Below are positions 5,481 to 11,540 of a stretch of DNA of 12,551 nt, piece after piece. This stretch comes from Candidatus Gottesmanbacteria bacterium RBG_16_37_8 (GTDB lineage Bacteria > Patescibacteriota > Microgenomatia > 2-02-FULL-39-11), in the NCBI GenBank assembly GCA_001779055.1, contig MFJA01000022.1:801-13351 (forward strand), written 5' to 3'. Under the pieces are notes generated by a model. The model was not told the origin of the DNA and made no database searches. It worked only from the letters and a program-made list of their open reading frames with translations. A program made the position numbers and the translations under genes. How positions within the stretch are numbered: position 1 is the first letter of the stretch; each line of letters starts with the position of its first letter.

Positions 5481-7169
5481 TTAGTTTGTTATTCTCACGT
5501 TACCTTTTACTCCATCCATTTCAATCTGCTGCCCTGATTTAATTAATTTAGTTGCATCAGGGACTTTAACTATACAAGGAATACCAAGTTCACGTGCAAT
5601 TATTGATGCATGCGATAATAATCCACCCTGTTCAGTAATTACTCCTTTAAGAAGGGGGAAAATTACTGTCCATCCAGGATCAGTTGCTCTTGTTATTAAT
5701 ATTTTATCTGTATAATTATTATTAAAATTTAATGTTTCCATCACTATTGTTTTACCTTTAACTTTGCCTTTGGATGTTCCTTGACCTTCTAGTATTTGGG
5801 TTGTTTTATATCTTTTATCTATAACCTTTTCCCTCCCCGGAAGTCCCTCCGTAGTTATTCTTCTGGGTACTGACTCACTTTTATATCGATCAATTAAAGA
5901 TTTACGGTACTTAATAACACTACGAAAGTCATTTTTTAGAGCATGGTAATTGAAATAATCAATTAGTTCGTGTTTATAAAGATAAAAAACATCATTCATA
6001 TCATTGAGATCGTTTGTATAAACCATGCGTTTACCCATTTCAAGAAAGATCTCTCGAGCTATATTAAAAGCCTTACCTCTTTTTATACGGTAATATTCTC
6101 TTTGATAAATACCTTCTATCGTTATATTTTTAAGAATCTTAAGGATATACTTATTTATCAGTGAACCAGTTTTGGGGCGATACCATGATGCCTTATTTGT
6201 ATTTATCTTCTTGAGGGATCTTAATTCACCAGATGATTTAAATACATAATTTTTAATAAGGCTAATAAACAATTCAGGTTTTTCTTTAAATTTTGGTTCT
6301 TCCAATTTAAGTTCGTTTGATGACCGCTCGCCGAACTCTTTTAAATATATTTCTATATACTTTTTAATAGTTCCATATCCAGAATCATTAAGTAATTTCA
6401 ATATTTCTTGCTCGTCTTTCTTAAATAAGTGTATTAATCTTTCTTCTTTTTTTATTTTGTAAGCAAGATCAATAATCCGATTAATAAGAGTAATACTTTC
6501 AGGTTGTTTTTTTGCACTGTATATATCTCTTAGAATATCCTCTTTTTCTTCTTTAAATCTTTCAGTAAATTTATTCAATAATCCAAAGTAAATCATTACC
6601 CTAAAGTCATTCACGATTGTGATTGACCAGATAGAGAAAAAATTATCTTGGAGATATTCAAAAAAAGCTGTTAAAGTAAAGTTATCCAAATTTGACAATG
6701 TATAATTTGTATATTTTTGAAATAATTTCCTAAATTCTTTTTCAAATTTATTATGAAGAGAACCGAAAGAAAAAAGAAGGTATACAAACTTTATTAATAT
6801 TTTGAGACTATCAATACGGTTTAAGTTTATTTGTAGAGTATCATCTTCTTGCTTTTTCTTTTCAGCAGGATCAAGCATCGCTTCGAAAAATTTCTTATTA
6901 TAATTATAACCAGGCATGAAGGTTAGGAACTTATACCAATTGTCTATGTTATAAAACACATGTCCCTTAACATACCCCAACATATTCCGCATAATATTTC
7001 TATTATTCTCGATCAACTCTTTCCTGACTCCAATTAGTTTTACATAATTTTCATATACGTTTGCATACGCGTCTTTGATAAAAGAAAATGTTAAAGGAAG
7101 AGTAACTCCCGGATAATTTTCTCCAATATTTGTACTATCCCAATTTACTTTTGTGCTGTTCATTTTCAT
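5481..7169 (-). CDS. PEP-synthase-like phosphotransferase lacking the ATP-grasp domain
   Basis: A 562-residue soluble protein. Residues 459-562 form the swivelling phosphohistidine domain of PEP-utilising enzymes (PF00391 type), with ITRATDPGW and TEQGGLLSHASIIARELGIP; H520 is the phosphorylated histidine. Residues 1-458 are largely helical; the start (NIGENYPGVTLPLTFSFI, then RNMLGYVKGHVFYNIDNWY and FMPGYNYNK) corresponds to the middle part of large PEP/pyruvate-binding proteins of about 870 residues and is comparable to the substrate domain of rifampicin phosphotransferases. In those proteins an N-terminal ATP-grasp domain comes first; here the protein begins at the boundary with a good ATG in an ATGA overlap with the UbiA-like gene, so this is a clean split and not a frameshift. 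ATP must be handled by another protein, or the domain has a different donor. By context the acceptor may be a lipid or isoprenoid alcohol. The C-terminal domain is certain; the reaction is not. Confidence 0.8.
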   Translation of the reverse strand: MKMNSTKVNWDSTNIGENYPGVTLPLTFSFIKDAYANVYENYVKLIGVRKELIENNRNIMRNMLGYVKGHVFYNIDNWYKFLTFMPGYNYNKKFFEAMLDPAEKKKQEDDTLQINLNRIDSLKILIKFVYLLFSFGSLHNKFEKEFRKLFQKYTNYTLSNLDNFTLTAFFEYLQDNFFSIWSITIVNDFRVMIYFGLLNKFTERFKEEKEDILRDIYSAKKQPESITLINRIIDLAYKIKKEERLIHLFKKDEQEILKLLNDSGYGTIKKYIEIYLKEFGERSSNELKLEEPKFKEKPELFISLIKNYVFKSSGELRSLKKINTNKASWYRPKTGSLINKYILKILKNITIEGIYQREYYRIKRGKAFNIAREIFLEMGKRMVYTNDLNDMNDVFYLYKHELIDYFNYHALKNDFRSVIKYRKSLIDRYKSESVPRRITTEGLPGREKVIDKRYKTTQILEGQGTSKGKVKGKTIVMETLNFNNNYTDKILITRATDPGWTVIFPLLKGVITEQGGLLSHASIIARELGIPCIVKVPDATKLIKSGQQIEMDGVKGNVRITN

Positions 7170-8047
7170 ACGAGTAAGCTAATAGGTATTAATAAGGCAA
7201 TAATCGTGGTTAATATCATATTATTCTCGATAAGAATTCTTGAAGATGAATAACTGATAAGAAAAAGTACAATAGATAATAAAATGAGTCCAAAAGGTAT
7301 ACTTTGATTGATTCCGACAATATTTATACTTAATAAACTTTCTAATAATATAAGAAGAGTAAATATCCTTAAACTGTTTTTTTCTCCCCATATGAATGCA
7401 TAGGTATCGTTTGTAATTTCACCTTTATGATTTACTCTATGTTTCATCTTTCTACCGAATTCAATAATTGTGATCGGTAATACCAAAAAAAGAAAGTGAG
7501 AGACTTGTGATATATTGTTAGGAATCCATAATCTATTCCACAATGATGAATAGAAAAAGATAAATAAAGGTATAAACACGATTTGATGGCTGAATAAATA
7601 TAATAATGCTCGCTTTCTTAGATACTCACTTACGTAAAACTCTTTAAACATAAAGAATGTATATAGAAGAGAGATTAGGAAAATTAATACAATAAACAGA
7701 TTTGAGATAGAGAAAGCGAGAATTACTAATAATAGTATATTTATTATTCCGATTTTTTTTAGACTATTTAAGGATATCAATCCTCTCTGAACAGGTCTAT
7801 CTGCATGATTAGTCTTATCATATAGGTAATCTTTAAATTCATCTAATATACGCAAGTGAAACAAAAATTGAAGGTATATAAATGAGATAGATATAATTTT
7901 TAAGTATAAAGACGTATGAAATATTGTATTTACTGCAATGGCCACAAGACTAGTAAAAATAAATAGGGGGAAGATAGGAAAACGATCTATTAAATAAATT
8001 TGTATTTTAGGTAAAATAGATTTACAGTTATTATTAATAATCACCAT
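7166..8047 (-). CDS. UbiA-family prenyltransferase-like membrane protein
   Basis: A 293-residue protein with about eight or nine helices. The first UbiA motif is LRILDEFKDYLYDKTNHADR (65-84), giving D69-x3-D73-x3-D77 followed by RPVQRGLIS, the typical DRP..RGli continuation. The second motif region is EFGRKMKHRVNHKGEITNDT (196-215) then YAFIWG, where the family has E..RK....E...vdTYs...G; its second acidic pair is degraded (HKGE). UbiA enzymes transfer a prenyl chain from a prenyl diphosphate to an aromatic ring or, in archaea, to geranylgeranylglyceryl phosphate. It is the first gene of the minus-strand operon, under a consensus promoter, and its TGA overlaps the next ATG by four bases. Which acceptor it uses is unknown; the absence of quinone genes nearby and the presence of CarS- and Pss-like genes favour a lipid acceptor (inference). 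Confidence 0.8.
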   Translation of the reverse strand: MVIINNNCKSILPKIQIYLIDRFPIFPLFIFTSLVAIAVNTIFHTSLYLKIISISFIYLQFLFHLRILDEFKDYLYDKTNHADRPVQRGLISLNSLKKIGIINILLLVILAFSISNLFIVLIFLISLLYTFFMFKEFYVSEYLRKRALLYLFSHQIVFIPLFIFFYSSLWNRLWIPNNISQVSHFLFLVLPITIIEFGRKMKHRVNHKGEITNDTYAFIWGEKNSLRIFTLLILLESLLSINIVGINQSIPFGLILLSIVLFLISYSSSRILIENNMILTTIIALLIPISLLV

Positions 8048-8051
8048 TTTT

Positions 8052-8082
8052 ATTATATGTTGAATACTGCTGAATATGTCAA
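8052..8082 (-). promoter_or_regulatory. Consensus promoter of the UbiA-like operon
   Basis: Read on the minus strand, TTGACA (8082-8077) and TATAAT (8057-8052) are both perfect, separated by 19 bp, slightly longer than optimal. TATAAT lies four bases before the ATG at 8047, so the transcript would be leaderless. The -35 overlaps the start codon of the divergent 277-residue gene, so expression of the two units is probably linked or mutually exclusive. Confidence 0.6.
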
Positions 8083-8909
8083 AATTATTTAATAATCTTA
8101 TACTTAATATTTATTCAAAATTTTCTTCAATAAAAAACACTCGTTATGTAAGATGTTTTGTTCTTATTAAAGAAGAATTTGAACCAGGAAGAAGCAACTT
8201 ACAATCTAAGGAAGAAGAAAAGATTTACAATGATTTAGAACAAAGTAAAGATAATCTTGTAAAAATTCTTCATGAATATCCGGTCATAAAAGAACTAAAA
8301 GAAACAATCTTTATGGTTGTGAAAGATTTGAATGATTTGAAATTTACAGTTGATATAAATAATGGTGATATAAAATTAAGCATAGGATGGCATATCCATA
8401 AGAAACATACGTTAATACTTCCACTTTATAAACATAATATTGAACATTTGAAAGAGATAACTTCAAAAGGTGAATTAAGTCTTGATGATATATATAGATT
8501 TGTTCGGGTATTATTTATTCCATTTTTAAAAGGTCTATATCAAGCTGATTATTCAAATCTACCCAAAGATAAATCATATATGCAGCTTGATAATTTCATT
8601 CATGTTGAAGTAGTTCCAGAACATAATATTGAAGTAGAAGGGTTTCCTGGTCCCGCAAGAGCAACAGTTGTTAATGTCGATGGTCAATGGCTAGTTTTTG
8701 AGGGATTTCAAGGTAATCCAGATATCAAGTATTCGATGAATATAAAGCAAGCGTTAGAATTTGCGTATCTTCTTAAGGTGAAGATATTACAACATGCAAA
8801 AGATACAGATATTATTCATCTTATGCCTGTAATAAATAAGTATAATGACCTTAAGAAAGCAGTTCAGATTTACGAAAGAAAGTGGCATTCTATAGAAGAA
8901 CTGGATTAA
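8076..8909 (+). CDS. Uncharacterised protein divergent from the lipid operon (possible SCP2-like fold)
   Basis: A 277-residue protein without signal peptide or clear membrane helix. I do not recognise it by name. Two segments resemble the sterol-carrier (SCP2) pattern of a β-strand pair, hydrophobic strand and helix: GDIKLSIGWHIHKKHTLILP (97-116) with the following helices to 155, and GQWLVFEGFQGNPDIKYSMN (203-222) with IKQALEFAYLL. SCP2 domains bind lipids, which would suit the neighbours, but this is a weak visual resemblance. The N-terminus (1-90) is helical and charged, and FPGPARATVVNVDG (190-203) is the most distinctive stretch. Its AT-rich composition matches the operon, and only 28 bp separate it from the divergent UbiA-like start. 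Possible roles are lipid carrier, regulator or missing subunit of the split PEP-type enzyme; I see no ATP-grasp motif that would support the last. Confidence 0.8.
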   Translation: MSKLFNNLILNIYSKFSSIKNTRYVRCFVLIKEEFEPGRSNLQSKEEEKIYNDLEQSKDNLVKILHEYPVIKELKETIFMVVKDLNDLKFTVDINNGDIKLSIGWHIHKKHTLILPLYKHNIEHLKEITSKGELSLDDIYRFVRVLFIPFLKGLYQADYSNLPKDKSYMQLDNFIHVEVVPEHNIEVEGFPGPARATVVNVDGQWLVFEGFQGNPDIKYSMNIKQALEFAYLLKVKILQHAKDTDIIHLMPVINKYNDLKKAVQIYERKWHSIEELD

Positions 8910-9152
8910 TAAATCATTACTAATAGTTCGGATATTTCCCATAGGGGGAGACATTATATTGTGCTAAAATAAGGCGGTACATTTCTTGATAGCAGAGATA
9001 AAAACGGTACTATCGCCATAATACCCCTCGGGAAAGCAAAAAATAATGTATTTAAACCAATGTTGCCTGGTTGGGAAGGCGTTGTTACCTGACAAAAATT
9101 ATGCAAAAGGCTGGTTCTACATACAAATTGCCCGGAAAAATCCTATAGCATA
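8910..9152. other. Intergenic remnant region at the right edge of the lipid block
   Basis: There is no intact gene here. A plus-strand frame is open for 39 codons between TAA 8970-8972 and TGA 9090-9092 and reads GGTFLDSRDKNGTIAIIPLG then KAKNNVFKPMLPGWEGVVT, which looks like real protein but is not assigned. Its composition is richer in GC than the genes to its left, so it probably belongs to the resident genome. TGCTAAAAT (8962-8970) is an extended -10-like element just ahead of it. The inverted-repeat copy at 8937-8954 also lies here. Confidence 0.4.
8937..8954 (-). repeat. Imperfect inverted repeat, right copy
   Basis: TCCCATAGGGGGAGACAT is the counterpart of 3194-3208 in inverted orientation, with two extra G. 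It lies 28 bp after the stop of the 277-residue gene, at the point where base composition changes. Confidence 0.4.
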
Positions 9153-9181
9153 TTGTTATCTTCTGCTTTTCCTGTTATACT
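9153..9181 (+). promoter_or_regulatory. Promoter of the 131-residue protein gene
   Basis: TTGTTA (9153-9158), a 17-bp spacer and TATACT (9176-9181) preceded by TGT form a well-spaced promoter with an extended -10. The predicted start of transcription near 9188 leaves about 12 nt before the ATG at 9200, with no Shine-Dalgarno sequence. Confidence 0.65.
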
Positions 9182-9199
9182 GATTAGAACGAAAATATA

Positions 9200-9595
9200 A
9201 TGATAAAACCTTTTTTTATTTCTTCCTCTCTTTCTATAACAAAATGGGCATACCAAAAATCAAAACTTAAATCCATACCGGAGTGGGATGAACAGATAAC
9301 TACAATAGAAAATGCTGATCTTTTATTAACCCTTGCAATTGATCAAAATTGTCCCCAGAGAGCCTTTATTTTGAAATGTCTATACTCTCTCGTAGGAACA
9401 AGCGCATCAAAACATGTTGATGTAGATATAGCCAAAATAAATGTGTTACTGGATAAAGCAGAATCATCTCCTGACCAGGTTATTCTCAATTGGGTGAACA
9501 GGTCACGGATAATATTAAGAGATCTAAAAAAGTTTGATTACATTGAATGGTGTCAAGGTGGTTTTTCGGAAAAAGATTTACCTACAGTTTATTAG
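9200..9595 (+). CDS. Small hypothetical protein
   Basis: 131 residues, unrecognised. The body (about 35-115) looks all-helical: IENADLLLTLAIDQN, CPQRAFILKCLYSLVG, then DVDIAKINVLLDKAE and VILNWVNRSRIILRDLKKF, which resembles a helical-repeat or four-helix arrangement. The N-terminus (IKPFFISSSLSITKWAY) is mildly hydrophobic but is not a convincing signal peptide. Three Cys (51, 60 and 123) are present. It is monocistronic, driven by the promoter at 9153-9181, and converges with the small membrane protein gene 56 bp away. The promoter and a compact, plausible sequence make it a credible gene; its role cannot be inferred. Confidence 0.7.
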   Translation: MIKPFFISSSLSITKWAYQKSKLKSIPEWDEQITTIENADLLLTLAIDQNCPQRAFILKCLYSLVGTSASKHVDVDIAKINVLLDKAESSPDQVILNWVNRSRIILRDLKKFDYIEWCQGGFSEKDLPTVY

Positions 9596-9651
9596 GGAAA
9601 TTGAACCCAGCTTCTCATAAAATCTATCTCTCTTGTTTTTCTTTAGAATAA

Positions 9652-10029
9652 TTATTGCAACAGTTCCCGAAGTGTATTTTGGTTTTCAGGTGTAATTAGT
9701 TCCTTAAGTATGTTCAAATCCCGGTCATTCAGATTAATTGCTTGATTAAAAAACATGTGCAGTGTTAAGACACTTAAAACAATTGAAACAACAGTCAGTA
9801 TAACGCAAATTATTGCCGCTTTTCTGTCATCAAAATTTCCTTCTCCGAAGAAAAAATACTTAATAAAATAGAAAAGTCCAAAAGGAGGAAAAAATATACT
9901 CACGGCATATGCCTTTATATAGCTTGTTTTACTTTTTAACTTTTGCTCCTGATTGTTAAGTTCTGGTATTGCTGCAAAATCAACAGGACTTTGCGCTTCT
10001 TTATTTGTTACAGCTATATTCTCCTGCAT
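9652..10029 (-). CDS. Small two-helix membrane protein
   Basis: 125 residues. A polar N-terminal tail (1-35, rich in Q, E and N) is followed by two hydrophobic segments: AYAVSIFFPPFGLFYFIKYFFF (41-62) and AAIICVILTVVSIVLSVLTL (71-90), joined by GEGNFDDRK. The pattern of an aromatic PPFGL helix, a short charged loop and a second helix recurs in small membrane proteins of Patescibacteria, from memory; the function is not known. The C-terminal 35 residues (DLNILKELITPENQNTLREL) are predicted helical and acidic. There is no signal peptide and no enzyme motif. The gene is single and has its own promoter-like element about 45 bp upstream. Confidence 0.75.
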   Translation of the reverse strand: MQENIAVTNKEAQSPVDFAAIPELNNQEQKLKSKTSYIKAYAVSIFFPPFGLFYFIKYFFFGEGNFDDRKAAIICVILTVVSIVLSVLTLHMFFNQAINLNDRDLNILKELITPENQNTLRELLQ

Positions 10030-10074
10030 TTTTATTTTAATCAGTTTAATAATTTACCCTTTCTACTTTTAGTA

Positions 10075-10080
10075 ATTATA
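10075..10080 (-). promoter_or_regulatory. Probable -10 of the two-helix membrane protein gene
   Basis: TATAAT on the minus strand, preceded by TGAT, lies 45 bp before the ATG at 10029. A weak TTAGGA 18 bp upstream could serve as the -35. The predicted leader is about 38 nt and contains no Shine-Dalgarno sequence near the start. Confidence 0.45.
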
Positions 10081-10153
10081 ATCAAATGATATAAAGTATC
10101 CTAATATCCTATAGTATCTTGACGGGAAGATAAATATGTGATATACTTCATCC

Positions 10154-10179
10154 AACAGATTTAAAATAATAAATCTGTT
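10154..10179. repeat. Perfect inverted repeat AACAGATTTA-N6-TAAATCTGTT
   Basis: Two 10-bp arms (10154-10163 and 10170-10179) are exact reverse complements around a 6-bp AT loop. The arms are AT-rich and no long T run follows, so an operator or other protein site is more plausible than an intrinsic terminator. It lies between divergent genes, about 125 bp before the membrane protein gene and 130 bp before the helicase. Confidence 0.5.
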
Positions 10180-10309
10180 TAAATTGGATTTAGTTTTAAC
10201 GAAACAAAGATAAAGATACCCTAATTTTTTCCTCGCAGTATCTTTCTTCCTTTTTTAAAGCAACTTCACGATTTAGGCAGATTTATTAGATTAAGTTTTT
10301 TAATATCTT

Positions 10310-11509
10310 ATGTTTAAGAGATCATTTTCCAAGTCGAAATTCCGAAAATTTAGAAATTTTAATTCAAAAAGGCGCGGGTTTAATGACGGCAATCACGGGA
10401 GAAAAAAACTGTCTAATCCCTCACGATATATTTATAAAGCGGTCATCTCTCCAATGGAAAATAATACTCCGGTTAAGAATAGTTTTAATGATTTTCAAAT
10501 TGATCAAAGGCTTAAACAAAATATTTTTAGCCGTGGGTATAGTCAGCCCACGCCAATTCAGGATCAGGTGATACCCCATATTCTTGCAGGCAGGGATGTT
10601 GTCGGTATTGCTAATACCGGAACAGGTAAAACTGTAGCTTTTCTTATTCCTCTTCTTAATAAGATTAATCATCAAAGGACTGACAAGGTGCTTATAGTTG
10701 TTCCCACCCGGGAATTGGCAGTGCAGATAAATGACGAGCTTAAGTTTTTTTCTAAATCGTTAAATATTTATTCGGTTCTAGTTATAGGCGGCAATAGTTT
10801 AAACCGTCAGGTTTTTGAGCTTAAGCGAAATCCGCATTTTATTATCAGTACTCCGGGAAGATTAAAAGATATGGTCAACAGAAAGTTTATTCAACTGAGT
10901 AATTATAATAATATAGTTCTTGACGAGGTTGATAGGATGGTGGATATAGGTTTTATCAATGAAATTAAATTCATCATTTCCCGTTTGCCAACTATCCGGC
11001 AATCACTTTTTTTCTCGGCAACAGTCCCGCCCGAAGTAAATAATATCATTGCTTCATTTCTGAATAACCCTGTTATTGTATCAGTCAAAATAAGCGAAAC
11101 TGCGCAAGGTATTGATCAGGATATAATTCATATTAAAAATAATGAAGATAAAATTAATAAACTGCAAAATTTACTGCGTCAGGAAGAATTTAAAAAAGTA
11201 TTGGTATTCGGCAGGACAAAATGGGGAGTTGAGCGTCTGTCAAAGCATTTGGAAAAGAACGGTTTTTCCGTTGCCTCAATTCACGGGAACAAGTCACAAA
11301 ACCAGAGAATAAAAGCCCTTACCCTTTTCCGGCAAAACCTTTTGCAGGTATTGGTGGCTACTGATGTTGTGGCCAGAGGAATGGATATTGATGATGTGTC
11401 TCATGTTGTAAATTTTGATGAGCCGGATTCTTATACAGATTATATTCACCGGATCGGCAGGACCGGAAGGGCTAATAAACAAGGTAAAGCTTTAACCTTT
11501 ATCGGGTGA
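10310..11509 (+). CDS. DEAD-box ATP-dependent RNA helicase
   Basis: 399 residues. After a basic, Phe-rich tail (1-35, KRSFSKSKFRKFRNF) all helicase motifs appear in order: Q motif GYSQPTPIQ (76-84), motif I ANTGTGKT (101-108), Ia PTRELA (132-137), Ib TPGR (181-184), motif II DEVD (205-208) in place of DEAD, motif III SAT (236-238), motif IV VLVFGRTK (297-304), motif V ATDVVARGMDI (350-360) and motif VI HRIGRTGRA (380-388). The DEVDRM form is, from memory, usual in Patescibacteria. The enzyme unwinds structured RNA in ribosome assembly, translation or decay; the basic tail probably binds RNA. It ends at TGA only 11 residues after motif VI, shorter than RhlE or CsdA, but the catalytic core is complete. 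The next gene follows after 31 bp. Confidence 0.93.
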   Translation: MFKRSFSKSKFRKFRNFNSKRRGFNDGNHGRKKLSNPSRYIYKAVISPMENNTPVKNSFNDFQIDQRLKQNIFSRGYSQPTPIQDQVIPHILAGRDVVGIANTGTGKTVAFLIPLLNKINHQRTDKVLIVVPTRELAVQINDELKFFSKSLNIYSVLVIGGNSLNRQVFELKRNPHFIISTPGRLKDMVNRKFIQLSNYNNIVLDEVDRMVDIGFINEIKFIISRLPTIRQSLFFSATVPPEVNNIIASFLNNPVIVSVKISETAQGIDQDIIHIKNNEDKINKLQNLLRQEEFKKVLVFGRTKWGVERLSKHLEKNGFSVASIHGNKSQNQRIKALTLFRQNLLQVLVATDVVARGMDIDDVSHVVNFDEPDSYTDYIHRIGRTGRANKQGKALTFIG

Positions 11510-11517
11510 AAAAAGAG

Positions 11518-11523
11518 TATAAT
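11518..11523 (+). promoter_or_regulatory. Possible internal -10 before the two-repeat protein gene
   Basis: A perfect TATAAT lies in the 31-bp gap between the helicase and the following gene, 17 bp before its ATG. No good -35 is at the right distance, so it may be a secondary promoter that adds to read-through from the helicase. Confidence 0.35.
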
Positions 11524-11540
11524 AGAAAGTATCCCTTTTA

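Larger units (their letters stand above)
10030..10309. other. Intergenic region between divergent genes
   Basis: 280 bp between the minus-strand membrane protein gene and the helicase gene. It holds the minus-strand -10 at 10075-10080, a perfect 10-bp dyad at 10154-10179, an 8-bp inverted repeat AAAGATAC/GTATCTTT at 10212-10245, and several further copies of the word GTATC or its complement (for example 10087-10091 and 10115-10119). A weak promoter for the helicase is possible at TTCACG 10265-10270 with TAGATT 10287-10292. No RNA gene was recognised. Confidence 0.5.

Noticed and set aside
3276..8047. Complete archaeal ether-lipid pathway
   Set aside because: Only UbiA-, CarS- and Pss-like proteins are present; GGGP synthase, G1P dehydrogenase and geranylgeranyl reductase are not in the window.
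8076..8909. Missing ATP-grasp subunit for the split PEP-type enzyme
   Set aside because: None of the PPDK_N motifs (GGKG, VRSSA, the Q-x-mv ATP-site strands) is seen in the 277-residue protein.
10154..10179. Intrinsic transcription terminator
   Set aside because: The stem is AT-rich and no U-tract follows; it lies between divergent genes, where no terminator is expected.
11507..11509. Recoding of TGA as glycine (code 25)
   Set aside because: TGA works as a stop in the UbiA-like gene at 7166-7168 in an ATGA overlap, and read-through of the helicase gives no recognised extension.
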